Shown here piece by piece: positions 36,514 through 45,700 of a stretch of 64,000 bases of DNA. The position numbers and the translations under genes are program-made. The stretch is from Desulfuromusa sp. (GTDB taxonomy: Bacteria > Desulfobacterota > Desulfuromonadia > Desulfuromonadales > Geopsychrobacteraceae): NCBI GenBank assembly GCA_016744675.1, contig JADGDX010000001.1:1-64000 (forward strand), in the 5' to 3' direction. Within the stretch, counting starts at the first letter, position 1, and each line of letters starts with the position of its first letter. The notes under the pieces were generated by a model. It was not told the origin of the DNA, ran no database searches, and was given only the letters and a program-made list of their open reading frames with translations.

Positions 36514-37425
36514 ATGAGTATTCTTGTTGTTGGAAGTGTTGCTTTTGATTCAATAAAAACCCCTTTTGGTGTTGCTGAGGATGTACTCGGTGGTTCTGCT
36601 TGCTATTTTTCAACATCAGCAAGTTTTTTTACCGATGTTAACCTTGTGGCTGTTGTTGGTGATGATTTTCCGCAGGAGCATATTGATTTTCTCAAGAGTC
36701 GTAATGTTGATTTGAGTGGTTTACAAAAGAGTCAGGGGGACACTTTTCGCTGGAAGGGTCGTTATGATTATGATTTAAACGAAGCCCACACCCTTGAGAC
36801 ACATCTCAATGTTTTTGAATCCTTTAAGCCCGAATTGCCTGAGAGTTACCGAGATGCCGAATACGTGTTTCTGGCAAATATTGATCCGGAATTGCAGCTT
36901 GAAGTTCTTCAGCAGGTCAGAAATCCAAAACTGGTTGCTTGTGACACGATGAATTTTTGGATTGAAGGAAAAAAAGCTGAACTAATAAAAACTCTCGCCA
37001 AAGTTGATATTTTAGTTATCAATGAAGCAGAGGTTCGCCAATTAGCAGATCAGCCTAACTTATTGAAGGCTGCAGAAATTGTTCGCAATTTTGGCCCCAA
37101 AACTTTAGTAGTCAAGCGCGGGGAATACGGAGTGTTAATGTTTGGAGAGGGATCAATCTTTTCTGCACCAGCTTTTCCTCTGGAGGAGGTTTTCGATCCG
37201 ACAGGAGCAGGAGACACTTTTGCTGGTGGTTTTATTGGCTACCTCGCTGCGACTAGAAACCTTGAAGAGCATAATTTGCGCAAAGCGACAGTTTTTGGAA
37301 CGGTTATGGCCTCATTTACGGTCGAGAAGTTCAGCCTTGATCGACTTAAGGAAATAGAGTATTCAGAAATCGCTGATCGTTATAAAAAAATTAAATTACT
37401 GACCGAATTTGCTGATATTGATTAA
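36514..37425 (+). CDS. PfkB-family sugar/nucleoside kinase
   Basis: 303-residue ribokinase-like kinase: GSVAFDSIKTPFG and GGSACYFSTSA at the N-terminus and the anion-hole/catalytic Asp motif DPTGAGDTFAGGF at about 229-241. VNLVAVVGDDFP and PKTLVVKRGEYGVLM are also typical. The position directly after mtnP hints at adenosine or a methylthioadenosine product as substrate, but the family covers many sugars and nucleosides and no substrate-specific motif is recognised. Confidence 0.85.
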   Translation: MSILVVGSVAFDSIKTPFGVAEDVLGGSACYFSTSASFFTDVNLVAVVGDDFPQEHIDFLKSRNVDLSGLQKSQGDTFRWKGRYDYDLNEAHTLETHLNVFESFKPELPESYRDAEYVFLANIDPELQLEVLQQVRNPKLVACDTMNFWIEGKKAELIKTLAKVDILVINEAEVRQLADQPNLLKAAEIVRNFGPKTLVVKRGEYGVLMFGEGSIFSAPAFPLEEVFDPTGAGDTFAGGFIGYLAATRNLEEHNLRKATVFGTVMASFTVEKFSLDRLKEIEYSEIADRYKKIKLLTEFADID

Positions 37426-37476
37426 ATATGTTCTACTGATTGAGTGTGCTGTCTGAAAAAATAAGGGAAGTCACTC

Positions 37477-37965
37477 ATGTTTATTCAACACAAACAATTG
37501 AAACATTTAAATGTACCCGCTGAAAAAGTGGCCCATCTGCATGAGGCATCAAGCCGTGTTCAGTTAGCTTTTGCGGGTTATCCACCACAATTGTGTCAGG
37601 CTTATCTGTTGCAGATTACAGGAGATCAAAAAGCCCTCGTTGTAGTGGCTTTTTATTTGACTGATAGCCGTTGTTCAATTTTTTTTGTTCCAAAGTTTGG
37701 TGAATTACCTCTGGTCGATGCTGAAAAGGTTTATGAAGAGGGATATAGTTTTGTTGAGTCGATGGGGTTTGTTTTAACTGAAACAGATTTTCATTTATTT
37801 TCGGAACAAAAGAAACAATCTTACTGGCCGGCGTTGCTCATCTGCCAACCACCACAGCTCCATGAAATAGCTGGAGCGGAAGTTAATTCGAAAGCCGATG
37901 AAGAATTAAAGATGCTGCGGTTGCGTAGTGTTAAAAGCTTGGGGCGCTTATTTGCGTCTATGTAA
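37477..37965 (+). CDS. Hypothetical protein, 162 residues
   Basis: No family recognised. Soluble, no signal peptide or membrane segment, mixed alpha/beta with a hydrophobic strand KALVVVAFYLTD and a basic C-terminal helix with LKMLRLRSVKSLGRLF. GGGAAG-type Shine-Dalgarno upstream (AAGGGAAG). It precedes the TPR lipoprotein by 18 bp, so both are probably one transcript. Confidence 0.7.
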   Translation: MFIQHKQLKHLNVPAEKVAHLHEASSRVQLAFAGYPPQLCQAYLLQITGDQKALVVVAFYLTDSRCSIFFVPKFGELPLVDAEKVYEEGYSFVESMGFVLTETDFHLFSEQKKQSYWPALLICQPPQLHEIAGAEVNSKADEELKMLRLRSVKSLGRLFASM

Positions 37966-37983
37966 CTGCCGCAGGAGAAACAG

Positions 37984-38748
37984 ATGATCCATCTATTGAA
38001 AATATTTATAACTTTTCTTATTTTAACTGCGGTTGCATGTGCACCGGTCAGTACAAATAAATCGTCGAATAAACATCAGGCTGATGTCCACTATAAGATG
38101 GCGCTTGCTCATCTTCAGGGAGATAATCCGACTCTTGCCCTTAAAGAACTCCTGATTGCAGTCAAGCAGGACCCTAAGAATAGTTCTATTCATGTTGCTC
38201 TGGCTCAATCCTATCAGCGTAAAAATGCCTATCACCTAGCTGAAACGCATTACCTTAAAGCTCTTGATCTTTCTGATCAAGATCCGCGCTATCAGAATAA
38301 TCTTGCCTCTTTGTATCTTGATCTAAAGATGTGGGACAAGGCGATTGATTACTTTGATCTAGCGTCAAAAAACCTTCTTTTCGAGAACGCACATGTTTCT
38401 GTCGCCGGTAAGGCATATGCATGTTTTCAAAAAGAGGATTACCAGTCGGCTCTTGAATTTTCGAGCGAAGCAATCTCCTTAGCGCCGCGTTATGCTGCTG
38501 CATATTTTCTCAAGAGTGAAGCTTTTCATGCCCTAGGCGATATTGATCAAGAAAAGCATTATTTACAACGGACAATCAATATTGCTCCTCAGCATATGCT
38601 TGCTCGTTACCAGTTGGCTCTCCTCTTCCTCCAGGAAGATTCCCCTCAAGAGGCGAAGGAGCAGTTTGAAACCATTCTTGAATTTACTCCGACCTCAGAT
38701 CTAGGATTTAAGGTCAAAAGCTTGATGAAGTCACTACCTGATTCCTGA
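37984..38748 (+). CDS. TPR-containing lipoprotein
   Basis: 254 residues. A lipoprotein signal peptide ends at the lipobox TAVAC (Cys about residue 19), so the protein is likely anchored in a membrane. The rest is four to five tetratricopeptide repeats (for example DPKNSSIHVALAQSYQRKNAY and QDPRYQNNLASLYLDLKMW), resembling PilF/NlpI-type lipoproteins. PilF helps assemble type IV pilus secretin, but no pilus gene is nearby, so that role is only a possibility. AGGAG upstream; closely follows an unknown gene. Confidence 0.85.
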   Translation: MIHLLKIFITFLILTAVACAPVSTNKSSNKHQADVHYKMALAHLQGDNPTLALKELLIAVKQDPKNSSIHVALAQSYQRKNAYHLAETHYLKALDLSDQDPRYQNNLASLYLDLKMWDKAIDYFDLASKNLLFENAHVSVAGKAYACFQKEDYQSALEFSSEAISLAPRYAAAYFLKSEAFHALGDIDQEKHYLQRTINIAPQHMLARYQLALLFLQEDSPQEAKEQFETILEFTPTSDLGFKVKSLMKSLPDS

Positions 38749-38838
38749 TTATTCATGATCTGAAACTTTTTCCATTTTCTTCCATTTCATTCTTTAATCT
38801 TCTATTAAATCAAGAGGTTGAGTTTTCTTTGCATCGAC

Positions 38839-38866
38839 TTGACAGATGATCACCTGCTGCTACACT
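38839..38866 (+). promoter_or_regulatory. Sigma-70-type promoter for the receiver/UspA pair
   Basis: TTGACA at 38839-38844 and TACACT at 38861-38866 with a 16-bp spacer, 29 bp before the start codon of the response regulator gene. Confidence 0.5.
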
Positions 38867-38895
38867 TTGAATATCTATAAGTTTAAGGGGTCATA

Positions 38896-39279
38896 ATGCA
38901 ACATATATTAATTGTTGATGATGAAGAAAATACCCGTATTGGGTTAGTTAAATTACTAAGCCAGATTGGTTATCGTGCTGAAGCCGTTGCGAATGGCTTT
39001 GAGGCTTTGAATTATCTTACGAGTAAAACAGTCGATCTGATTATAACCGATATCAATATGCCAGAAATGAATGGTTTAGTTTTTCTTCGTGAATTAAACA
39101 CGACGTACCCAGAGATTAAAGTCATCATGATGACTGCATATGGTCGCATCGGATCTTACCTCGAAGCCATCGATCTTGGTGCTGTTGATTACCTCAATAA
39201 ACCGATCAATATAAATGACTTAAAGTCTGTCATTGAAAAAATGTTTCAATCGCCGGAAGGGAATGTCCTTGTCTCTTGA
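38896..39279 (+). CDS. Stand-alone receiver-domain response regulator
   Basis: 127-residue CheY-like receiver: acidic pocket DDEE at 8-11, phospho-acceptor D52 in IITDINMPEMNG, T80 in MMTAYG and K102 in LNKPINI. No output domain, so it acts by protein contact, perhaps as an intermediate in a phosphorelay. It lies 12 bp upstream of a UspA-type gene and about 600 bp before a receiver-histidine kinase gene; a phosphorelay between them is possible. Confidence 0.93.
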   Translation: MQHILIVDDEENTRIGLVKLLSQIGYRAEAVANGFEALNYLTSKTVDLIITDINMPEMNGLVFLRELNTTYPEIKVIMMTAYGRIGSYLEAIDLGAVDYLNKPININDLKSVIEKMFQSPEGNVLVS

Positions 39280-39291
39280 GAGGAGGTTACG

Positions 39292-39744
39292 ATGAAAAGT
39301 ATATCTAAGATATTAGTTGCTGTTGATTTTTCAGATAGTTCAGACAATGCCTTTCAGATGGCTCTATCTATGGCTAGAAGTTTTTCTTCACAGTTGATCG
39401 TTCTGCATGTCATTAACGAACCAGTAGATTTACGCGGATTCTACGTTCCCCATATCTCTTTTGAGCGTTTAGAAGAGGAGATCGAAGAGGGAGCGACAAA
39501 GATGATGGAGAGTTTCTGCCGTCAGAATATAGTCGATTTTGAAAGTTACGAATGTGCGATCGTTGCAGGTTTACCGTATGAGCAAATAATCGGTCATGCA
39601 GAAGAAAAATCTGCCGATTTGATTGTCCTGGGAACACACGGGAGAACTGGTTTAGATCATGTCTTATTTGGTAGCACTGCGGAGAAGGTTGTACGAAAAT
39701 CAAAGCTACCGGTTTTGACAGTTCGCTTGGACGACGAGTCATAA
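39292..39744 (+). CDS. Universal stress protein (UspA family)
   Basis: 150-residue UspA-like protein with the ATP-binding signature GTHGRTGLDHVLFGSTAEKVV split as the G-2x-G-9x-G(S/T) pattern at about 121-141, and ILVAVDFSDSSDNAF at the start. AGGAGG precedes the ATG. Usp proteins respond to starvation and redox stress. Probably co-transcribed with the upstream receiver; a terminator follows directly. Confidence 0.94.
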   Translation: MKSISKILVAVDFSDSSDNAFQMALSMARSFSSQLIVLHVINEPVDLRGFYVPHISFERLEEEIEEGATKMMESFCRQNIVDFESYECAIVAGLPYEQIIGHAEEKSADLIVLGTHGRTGLDHVLFGSTAEKVVRKSKLPVLTVRLDDES

Positions 39745-39770
39745 TATTGATGAATTCTTCATTTTTTATT

Positions 39771-39797
39771 AAAAGCAGCCGATTGGCTGCTTTTTTT
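39771..39797 (+). terminator. Rho-independent terminator after the UspA gene
   Basis: A 10-bp stem AAAAGCAGCC with GGCTGCTTTT around a GATT loop, continuing into seven T residues. Confidence 0.92.
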
Positions 39798-39894
39798 ATT
39801 TGGTTTTTTTATCTTATAAATGTCTTCACTTGTTATAGTTCTGCAAGATGATTATTCTGTGAGCCACACACAAAGTATTGGAAGGTTGATTCAA

Positions 39895-41097
39895 ATGACA
39901 GAAGAAGAGAGCCGATTTTCAGGTGAAGTCATTCTTATTGTCGATGATGAAGAAGTTATCATTGAACTAGCAGCAGCTCTGTTGCAGCGCATTGGGTTCA
40001 AGGTTTTGGCTGCGAAAAATGGTGAAGAATGCCTACAAATGGTTGCAGAGCATCAGCCTTCTTTAGTCCTTCTTGATTATATGATGCCTGTGATGAATGG
40101 CTTGGATGCTCTTAAAGCTATTCGCAGTCAGTTTCCTGATACCTATGTGGTGATGTTTACGGGTCATGGTAACGAAGATGTGGCTGTTGAATTGATGCGT
40201 GCAGGAGCAGCTGACTATCTGCGCAAACCTTTTGCAGGTGGGAGCTTATTAAAGCGAATAGATGCTGTTTTGTCGCTCAGACATATTGAGATGGAGAATA
40301 AACAACTAGTAAAAGAGCGGGAGTCATTGCAAAGAGAGATCGAACAGTGGAACTTAAAACTTGAGCAACGTGTTCGAGAAAAAAGTTATGAGCTAGAGAA
40401 AGCTCATAAGGAAATTATTCAGTCAGAAAAGTTGGCTGCCTTAGGTCATATTTCTGCAGGGATGGTTCACGAAATTAGAAACCCTCTGAATTCAATAAAT
40501 CTGTTTGCTCAGGTTCTTCTTTCTTCTGGAAATATAAATCAGGAAAATATGAGTTATATTCATAAAATTTCTCAAGAAGTTGAACGGATCGATGGCATAT
40601 TGATACAGATGTTGGCCGCGAGTCCTGTTGATAAAAACAAACTTGAGGGAGTTGATTTGGGAAAGGTTATTGAAAAAGTATATAAAGATTACCTTCCTAG
40701 GATGAACAAGCAGAATGTTGACTTTGTCTTTGATATTGATGGGAAGATCCCATTAATCAAATCAGACCCAAGTGAGTTAGAAAAGATTTTTACTAATTTA
40801 TTTAGTAATGCATTATACGAAATGGAAGCGGGGGGGACTCTCACAATTTCCCTTGCAGCTGATGCCGAAAAAATATCCATAATGATAAAAGATTCAGGTT
40901 CTGGGGTGTTGCCTGAAGATGTATCACGAATTTTTGACCCATTTTTTACGACAAAAGAAAAAGGGACGGGTTTTGGTTTGTCTGTTGTTCTGCAAATTAT
41001 CAAGAGTTATTGCGGGAAAATACGCCTCAATAGTGCCCCTGATGAGGGTGCTTCCTTTTTAATTGAACTTCCTTTATTCCCTGATTCGGTTCACTAA
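39895..41097 (+). CDS. Receiver-histidine kinase hybrid
   Basis: 400-residue cytosolic signalling protein. An N-terminal receiver (about 10-125; D61 in VLLDYMMPV, K in LRKPF) is joined by a coiled coil (about 130-180) to a HisKA domain with phospho-acceptor H192 in GMVHEIRNPLN and an HATPase_c domain (NLFSNALYEM, DSGSGVLPEDVSRIFDPFFTT, GFGLSVV). No sensor or membrane segment, so it is driven by phosphorylation of its receiver. ATG 39895 with GGAAGG upstream was preferred over the earlier in-frame ATG 39820, which overlaps the preceding terminator area. Confidence 0.92.
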   Translation: MTEEESRFSGEVILIVDDEEVIIELAAALLQRIGFKVLAAKNGEECLQMVAEHQPSLVLLDYMMPVMNGLDALKAIRSQFPDTYVVMFTGHGNEDVAVELMRAGAADYLRKPFAGGSLLKRIDAVLSLRHIEMENKQLVKERESLQREIEQWNLKLEQRVREKSYELEKAHKEIIQSEKLAALGHISAGMVHEIRNPLNSINLFAQVLLSSGNINQENMSYIHKISQEVERIDGILIQMLAASPVDKNKLEGVDLGKVIEKVYKDYLPRMNKQNVDFVFDIDGKIPLIKSDPSELEKIFTNLFSNALYEMEAGGTLTISLAADAEKISIMIKDSGSGVLPEDVSRIFDPFFTTKEKGTGFGLSVVLQIIKSYCGKIRLNSAPDEGASFLIELPLFPDSVH

Positions 41098-41102
41098 TTG
41101 CG

Positions 41103-42677
41103 ATGGCACTTAAACTCCGCGAAATAACACTTCATTTAGATGAGTGCGAAGATGTGATCCCTAATAAAATTGCATCTGTACTCGCTTTTGATGCTCAAGA
41201 TATCCAATCATGGAAAATTATTCGTAGAGGAATTGATGCGCGAAAAAAGCCCCATGTCCTTCGTGTCTATAGCATCGAGTTTTGTTGTCTCAATGAGGGG
41301 GCTTTGCTTGAAAAGCATTCTGACTTAGCCACTTTGTCTCAATGCAAAGAGCCTCCCCACATGGAACATCATTCACTCCGAACAAAACCACGGGCTCTTG
41401 TTGTAGGGATGGGTCCCGCAGGTCTTTTTAGTGCATTGACTCTGGCAGAAGCGGGTGCCGAAGTTGATTTGATCGAGCGTGGTCGAGAGGTAGAAGAACG
41501 GATTAAGGATGTCGCTGCCTTTTGGGCTGGAGGTGCTCTTAACCCACAGAGCAATATTCAATTTGGCGAGGGTGGCGCCGGAACCTTTTCTGACGGTAAA
41601 CTGACCTGTCGTTTAAACCATCCGGCTATTCGATATATTTTGAATCGTCTGGTTGAGTTTGGTGCCCCTGAAGAGATTCTATGGCAGGCAAAGCCACATG
41701 TTGGTTCTGATCGCCTGAGGAAGGTTTTAGTTAAGTTCAGGGAACATCTTCTTTCTTTGGGTGTCAATATTCGGTTTTCCTGCTGTTTAACTGGATTGGA
41801 AAGTTCGGAACAAAAAATTTGTGCCGGAGTGGTAAATGGTTCTGAGAGAATTCAATGTGATCAGTTGGTTTTAGCCGTTGGCCATAGCGCTCGCGATACA
41901 TACCAAGTTTTGGTTGATCAAAAAGTAAGATTAGAACAAAAACCTTTTGCGATTGGGTTACGCGTTGAACACCCGCTCGAATTGATTAACCAGATTCAGT
42001 ATGGTATGCAATCACACCGTTTTCTGCCGAGTGCCGATTATCGATTGGCTTGGAACGACCCAGAAACAAAGCGGGGAATTTACTCGTTTTGTATGTGCCC
42101 TGGGGGGATGGTTGTGAATGCCTCTTCCGAACCTGGCGCCCTTGTTGTTAATGGAATGAGTCATTTTTCGCGAAGTGCACCTCATTCTAACAGTGCTCTC
42201 GTTGTTACTGTCGGTCCCGATGATTTTGCTACGAGCGATGTCATGGCAGGTATTCGTTTTCAACAGCAGTGGGAGCAAGCTGCTTATTGTGCGGGAGGAG
42301 ATGGCTGGCGTGCCCCTGCTCAGCCACTTCTGGAGTTTTTGGATGGGAAGGGCGGGAGTTTAGATTCCTCCTGTCAGCCTCAAGTGGTCCACGCAGATCT
42401 TGACACTTGCCTTCCCCTTTTTGCTCGAACAAGTTTACGCAAAGCTCTCCCTGTTTTTAATCGGAGAATGCGTGGTTTTGTTGGACCTGAGGCTGTTTTG
42501 ATTGGGGTCGAAACGCGCACCTCTGCACCGGTAAGAATTGTGCGGAATCTAAATGGTGAATCTGTCAGTCATCAAGGGCTCTTTCCTGTAGGTGAAGGGG
42601 CAGGTTATGCTGGGGGTATTATGAGTGCCGCTCTCGATGGTATAAAAGCTGCGACTGTGATAATCGCTGAAAATTGA
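41103..42677 (+). CDS. FAD-dependent oxidoreductase (COG2509 type)
   Basis: 524-residue flavoprotein. An N-terminal domain of about 90 residues (LKLREITLHLDECED) precedes the dinucleotide-binding motif VVGMGPAGLFSALTLAEAG at about 99-117 and ERGREVEERI, then GEGGAGTFSDGKLTCRLN and AVGHSARDT, and the C-terminal GEGAGYAGGIMSAALDGI FAD contact. These match the COG2509 uncharacterised FAD-dependent dehydrogenases. Substrate unknown. It starts 5 bp after the kinase gene, so it may share a transcript. Confidence 0.9.
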   Translation: MALKLREITLHLDECEDVIPNKIASVLAFDAQDIQSWKIIRRGIDARKKPHVLRVYSIEFCCLNEGALLEKHSDLATLSQCKEPPHMEHHSLRTKPRALVVGMGPAGLFSALTLAEAGAEVDLIERGREVEERIKDVAAFWAGGALNPQSNIQFGEGGAGTFSDGKLTCRLNHPAIRYILNRLVEFGAPEEILWQAKPHVGSDRLRKVLVKFREHLLSLGVNIRFSCCLTGLESSEQKICAGVVNGSERIQCDQLVLAVGHSARDTYQVLVDQKVRLEQKPFAIGLRVEHPLELINQIQYGMQSHRFLPSADYRLAWNDPETKRGIYSFCMCPGGMVVNASSEPGALVVNGMSHFSRSAPHSNSALVVTVGPDDFATSDVMAGIRFQQQWEQAAYCAGGDGWRAPAQPLLEFLDGKGGSLDSSCQPQVVHADLDTCLPLFARTSLRKALPVFNRRMRGFVGPEAVLIGVETRTSAPVRIVRNLNGESVSHQGLFPVGEGAGYAGGIMSAALDGIKAATVIIAEN

Positions 42678-42698
42678 TCATTACGAAAAGAGGCTGTT

Positions 42699-43847
42699 TT
42701 GAATAATCGTCAAAAAACAATTTATGTGAATCAGATTAAAGAGCGCGATCGGGTTGAATCGATTTTTCTTGTTCGGGATAAAATCACTGCGATGGCTAAA
42801 AACGGCAAGCCTTACATGACTCTGAAATTGATGGATCGAACTGGAGAGGTGGAAGGACGTATCTGGGACCAAGTCGATCATTTCTCAACGGTGTTTGAGA
42901 AGAACGATTTTATTCAGGTCAATGCTAAGGCCAGTGTCTACATGGGGAAAATGCAATTGATCGTCCAAGACCTCTCTAAGGTTGAGGGGGAGTTTGTTGA
43001 TCTGGGTGATTTTCTTCCTGTTTCACAGCGTTCGGCAGAGGACATGCGCAGTGAGTTGGATCGTGTTTTGACGTCTTTAACCGATCCTTATATCGATGCG
43101 TTACTGCGAGGTTTTTTTGATGATCCTGAATTTTATTCTCTCTACAGTAAAGCGCCTGCTGCCAAAGCAATGCATCACGTTTTTCTTGGTGGTTTGCTCG
43201 AACATTCACTTGCTGTCGTCGGCTTAGCTATAGATGTTGCAGCGCGTTATCAGCAGGTTAATCGAGACCTATTGATCTGTGGGGCGTTATTGCATGATGT
43301 TGGCAAGGTTCGGGAACTCTCTTTCTTGCGTTCATTTGATTATACCGATGAGGGTAAATTGCTTGGACATATTGTCATCGGTGTTCAGATGGTTGAAGAT
43401 AAAATCCGTCAGATTCCCGATTTTCCAAATGAACTGTCGATGCTGGTTAAACATTTACTTCTATCTCATCATGGCCAGTACGATTTTGGGTCTCCCAAAC
43501 GGCCAAAATTTCTTGAAGCGGTCATTTTGAACTTTGTTGATGATCTTGACTCTAAGATCAATGGAGTGCAAACCCATATTGATAAAGAGCCCGACAAAGA
43601 GGGGAACTGGACGAACTACCATCGTCTTTATGACCGCTATTTTTATAAAGGGGTAAGCGCACAGAGTGCATCGGTAAATTCGGCAGAGATAAAGCCTATT
43701 CAGTCTCGGCCAATTGTAGAAAAAAAATCACAGCAACAAAAGAGAGAGCGTTATGATAAGCCTCTTGGTGCAACACTTGGCGACCAACTCAAAGAGAAAA
43801 ATCTCGATCTATTCTCTGCAATTTCTGAAAAAGGGGAAAACTCTTGA
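42699..43847 (+). CDS. OB-fold/HD-domain 3'-5' exoribonuclease (YhaM-like)
   Basis: 382-residue protein: an OB-fold nucleic-acid-binding domain (about 10-85, MTLKLMDRTGEVEGRIW) followed by an HD metal-phosphohydrolase domain (LEHSLAVVGLAID, GALLHDVGKVREL, LLSHHGQYDFGSPKRP, NFVDDLDSKI). This matches Bacillus YhaM, a 3'-5' exoribonuclease. The C-terminal 50 residues are a basic, Gln/Lys-rich tail. It starts at TTG 42699 with AGAGG upstream, and its last base overlaps the next gene's TTG start. Confidence 0.92.
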   Translation: MNNRQKTIYVNQIKERDRVESIFLVRDKITAMAKNGKPYMTLKLMDRTGEVEGRIWDQVDHFSTVFEKNDFIQVNAKASVYMGKMQLIVQDLSKVEGEFVDLGDFLPVSQRSAEDMRSELDRVLTSLTDPYIDALLRGFFDDPEFYSLYSKAPAAKAMHHVFLGGLLEHSLAVVGLAIDVAARYQQVNRDLLICGALLHDVGKVRELSFLRSFDYTDEGKLLGHIVIGVQMVEDKIRQIPDFPNELSMLVKHLLLSHHGQYDFGSPKRPKFLEAVILNFVDDLDSKINGVQTHIDKEPDKEGNWTNYHRLYDRYFYKGVSAQSASVNSAEIKPIQSRPIVEKKSQQQKRERYDKPLGATLGDQLKEKNLDLFSAISEKGENS

Positions 43848-44464
43848 TATTTGAAACATTACCAACGGGGCCACTTGAGGTTAACTGTTATATTGTTGGC
43901 TGTGAAGAAACTAAAAAAGGGGCTGTGATCGATCCCGGAGGACACGTTGATCGTATTTTACAGACCGTTGAAAATTTACAGTTGGATATTGTTATGATCA
44001 TCAATACCCATGGCCATTTCGATCATGTTGGTGGAAATCGTGAGCTTCTTGACGGAATTGGTGCCGAATTGCTGATTCATCAAGATGATAGCCCACTGCT
44101 AGAGCGTGCTGGGGATCATGCTGCTGTATATGGTTTGCGGGTCGATCCTTCCCCCTCACCGACCCGAAAGCTTGTCGATGGAGATATCATCCAGTTGGGT
44201 CAACTAGAGTTGCAGGTGATCCATACTCCAGGACATTCCCCGGGAGGAATTTGTCTCTATGTTGATGGAACTTTGCTGGTTGGTGATAGCCTCTTTGCTG
44301 GTTCCATCGGTCGAACTGATCTTCCTGGTGGGGACCATCAATTGTTGATAAGTAATATCAAAGAAAAACTCCTGACACTTCCTGATGAAACCAAAGTTTG
44401 TCCCGGTCATGGACCGATGACAACGATTGGTCAGGAAAAAATGCATAACCCCTTCTTAAGCTGA
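43844..44464 (+). CDS. Metallo-beta-lactamase-fold hydrolase (glyoxalase II-like)
   Basis: 206-residue MBL-fold protein: NTHGHFDHVGG (the HxHxDH zinc motif), HTPGHSPGGICLYV, VGDSLFAGSIGRTDLPGGD and VCPGHGPMTTIGQE. The G-R-T-D-L-P-G-G motif groups it with glyoxalase II-like hydrolases, but it lacks the C-terminal HAGH domain, so its thioester or other substrate is unknown. It starts at TTG 43844, overlapping the stop of the YhaM-like gene (TTGA), with AAGGGG upstream. Confidence 0.9.
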   Translation: MIFETLPTGPLEVNCYIVGCEETKKGAVIDPGGHVDRILQTVENLQLDIVMIINTHGHFDHVGGNRELLDGIGAELLIHQDDSPLLERAGDHAAVYGLRVDPSPSPTRKLVDGDIIQLGQLELQVIHTPGHSPGGICLYVDGTLLVGDSLFAGSIGRTDLPGGDHQLLISNIKEKLLTLPDETKVCPGHGPMTTIGQEKMHNPFLS

Positions 44465-44475
44465 GGAGCCTCGCT

Positions 44476-45675
44476 ATGTTGCAGGGTAAAAATATTGTTC
44501 TTGGTGTCAGTGGTGGAATTGCCGTTTACAAGGTCGTTGAATTGTTGCGGTTGCTGACAAAAGGGGGGGCAAATGTCCACGTCATAATGACAAAAAATGC
44601 TCAGGAGTTTGTCACCCCTCTGACTTTTCAGGCTTTATCTGGAAATCCTGTTCATACTGATCTGTTCAGTCTTTATCAGGAGCAGGAGATTGGCCATATT
44701 TCTTTGGCTGATCGAGCTGATCTTTTTATTCTTGCGCCAGCAACGGCAAATCTTATTGGAAAAGTAGCTCATGGTCTTGCGGACGATCTTTTGACGACAA
44801 GTGTAATGGCAACGAAAGCACCTGTTCTTATCGTTCCAGCAATGAACAGCAATATGTATGAGAATCCCATCTATCAGAAAAATCAAAAATTTCTTCATGA
44901 TAATGGTTACCATATTATGGAGCCTGTCACTGGTTCTCTCGCCTGTGGATGGGAAGGGCAAGGAAAGTTACCAGCCCCTGAAGCGATATTCGCTGCTGCT
45001 GTTTCGGTTTTGACTCCAAAGGATTTACTCGGATGCCGTATTCTTGTTACTGCCGGCCCGACTCGGGAAGAGATTGATCCGGTTCGTTATATTTCAAACT
45101 ATTCTTCGGGGAAAATGGGATTTGCCATTGCAGCTGCGGCTCAACAACGTGGTGCCCAGGTGACGCTGGTAGCAGGACCAACAAATCTAACAGTCCCTGT
45201 TGGAGTTCGCTGTCTGCCCATTTTTTCAGCTGCAGAGATGTCCTCGCAGGTGTTTGGACATTTAGAAGAGAGTGACGTTGTCATTAAGGCTGCGGCTGTT
45301 GCCGATTATCGACCGGTCTCACGGGCACCTCAGAAGGTTAAAAAAAGTGCTGAACAACTCACGCTTGATTTAGAAAAGAATACCGATATTCTTTATTCAT
45401 TGGGGCAGAAGAAGGGGAATAAGGTTCTTGTTGGATTTGCTGCAGAAAGCGAAAGATTGATGGCGCATGCTGCAGATAAGTTACAAAAGAAAAATCTCGA
45501 TTTAATTGTTGCCAACGATATTACTCGCGAAGGGGCAGGGTTTGACGTTGATACAAACATTGTCCGGTTTCTCCACTCTGATGGGAGAGTTGAGGAACTG
45601 GAGTTGATGAGCAAGGTTCAGGTTGCACAACAATTATTGAGTCATGTTAGGGTTTTATGGAAGGCAAAAAAATAG
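44476..45675 (+). CDS. coaBC: Bifunctional phosphopantothenoylcysteine decarboxylase/synthetase
   Basis: Two steps of CoA synthesis: CTP-dependent joining of 4'-phosphopantothenate with cysteine (CoaB) and decarboxylation (CoaC). The N-terminal FMN domain has GVSGGIAVYKVVELLR, His in EIGHISLADRAD, PAMNSNMYENP and the catalytic Cys in TGSLACGWEGQGKL (about 158). The C-terminal CoaB domain starts at about 188 with ILVTAGPTREEIDPVRYISN and SSGKMGFAIA. 399 residues, complete. Confidence 0.97.
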   Translation: MLQGKNIVLGVSGGIAVYKVVELLRLLTKGGANVHVIMTKNAQEFVTPLTFQALSGNPVHTDLFSLYQEQEIGHISLADRADLFILAPATANLIGKVAHGLADDLLTTSVMATKAPVLIVPAMNSNMYENPIYQKNQKFLHDNGYHIMEPVTGSLACGWEGQGKLPAPEAIFAAAVSVLTPKDLLGCRILVTAGPTREEIDPVRYISNYSSGKMGFAIAAAAQQRGAQVTLVAGPTNLTVPVGVRCLPIFSAAEMSSQVFGHLEESDVVIKAAAVADYRPVSRAPQKVKKSAEQLTLDLEKNTDILYSLGQKKGNKVLVGFAAESERLMAHAADKLQKKNLDLIVANDITREGAGFDVDTNIVRFLHSDGRVEELELMSKVQVAQQLLSHVRVLWKAKK

Positions 45676-45700
45676 AACCTAATCAGTATATAGGATATAT

